Of a stretch of DNA of 5,488 nucleotides, positions 5,212 through 5,488 are shown in pieces. This stretch comes from Anaerolineales bacterium (GTDB lineage: Bacteria > Chloroflexota > Anaerolineae > Anaerolineales > E44-bin32), in the NCBI GenBank assembly GCA_030608865.1, contig JAUWDI010000078.1:1-5488 (forward strand). Reading direction: 5' to 3'. The notes below the pieces were generated by a model, which did no database searches, was not told the DNA's origin, and worked only from the letters and a program-made list of their open reading frames with translations. How positions within the stretch are numbered: position 1 is the stretch's first letter; each line of letters opens with the position of its first letter. The position numbers and the translations under genes are program-made.

Positions 5212-5488
5212 TCAGCGCTCGATTGTCAGACGGACGATATGGCGGTCGACGCCTCCGAGGCGGTACTTATACTCCTCGTCGCCGCGCAGAAAATCGACCT
5301 CTGTTCGGTAATGATCAATCGCCCAACGAATGAGATCGGCCATTAAAACCCAGCCCGGGGAGAGCTCATAATGCGAGGGGTTGAAGCCGGAATTGTAAAT
5401 CCAGAGCTTATCAGCGTAATCGAAATTCATGTAGCCAAATGCAGGTTCCCCTCCGACCTCGAGAAAAGCTAGTTGCAGCCAACCTCGC
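5212..5488 (-). CDS. GNAT-like acyltransferase (Acetyltransf_6 / BioF2-CelD type), C-terminal part, partial at right edge
   Basis: The minus-strand reading frame is open from the window edge to TGA at 5214-5212, showing 91 residues. The ATG at 5430 is internal, because the preceding 19 codons (RGWLQLAFLEVGGEPAFGY) continue the family pattern. Typical features are a beta strand LxFLEVxGxPxAxY, then WIYNSGFNP, LSPGWVLMADLIRWAI and DFLRGDEEYKYRLGG, as in the second GNAT fold of BioF2-like/FemAB-related acetyltransferases (PF13480). These cytoplasmic enzymes transfer acyl or aminoacyl groups, often in envelope or polysaccharide pathways, but the acceptor cannot be told from this fragment. It is convergent with the phosphatase gene and so probably not part of that operon. 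The N-terminal domain lies outside the window. Confidence 0.85.
   Translation of the reverse strand, partial: RGWLQLAFLEVGGEPAFGYMNFDYADKLWIYNSGFNPSHYELSPGWVLMADLIRWAIDHYRTEVDFLRGDEEYKYRLGGVDRHIVRLTIER

Noticed and set aside
5044..5346. Plus-strand 100-codon open frame running into the acyltransferase region
   Set aside because: Overlaps the end of PP2C and is antisense to the conserved RGDEEYKYR segment of the acyltransferase; no family pattern.

Overview
The window looks like ordinary chromosomal DNA of a free-living bacterium with a mid-range GC content. The best guess is a Chloroflexota (Anaerolineae-like) genome. This rests on protein style: a GuaA with the deep-branching sequence features seen there, a secreted vWA/Ig-like/FHA membrane protein followed by a membrane-anchored PP2C phosphatase, and GTAGGGGCGA-type palindromes between genes. 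No phage, IS, CRISPR, tRNA or rRNA signal was seen. The taxonomic guess is inference from memory of families and could not be searched.

Left part (1-1732, + strand): the C-terminal 50 codons of a purine phosphoribosyltransferase, most like xanthine phosphoribosyltransferase, are followed after 7 bp by a complete guaA (GMP synthetase). Both act at the xanthine/XMP/GMP node: the first makes XMP from salvaged xanthine and the second aminates XMP to GMP. The very short gap and the lack of a visible Shine-Dalgarno before guaA suggest one transcript with coupled translation.

Intergenic part (1733-2248): two tandem hairpin-forming palindromes lie just downstream of guaA (about 1755-1840). The stretch 1841-1941 shows nothing recognisable. 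A 59-codon minus-strand ORF (1942-2121) encodes a plausible single-pass membrane microprotein, and 2122-2248 carries divergent promoter candidates. The promoter for the right-hand operon places an extended -10 so close to the ATG that the message is predicted to be leaderless.

Right part (2249-5069, + strand): a two-gene unit with an overlapping gene junction. The first gene encodes a type I membrane protein with a signal peptide, an extracytoplasmic vWA-like domain lacking the MIDAS residues, an Ig-like segment, one transmembrane helix and a cytoplasmic FHA domain. The second encodes a PP2C-family Ser/Thr phosphatase with all metal-binding residues and a C-terminal membrane anchor. Together they look like a membrane-located phospho-signalling module: an envelope-facing domain linked to a phosphopeptide-recognition fold, with a phosphatase alongside. 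No kinase is present in the window. Two of the usual phosphate-contacting positions of the FHA domain are replaced, which makes its ligand uncertain.

Right edge (5212-5488, - strand): the C-terminal 91 residues of a GNAT-like (BioF2/FemAB/CelD-type, Acetyltransf_6) acyltransferase, convergent with the phosphatase gene and running off the window.
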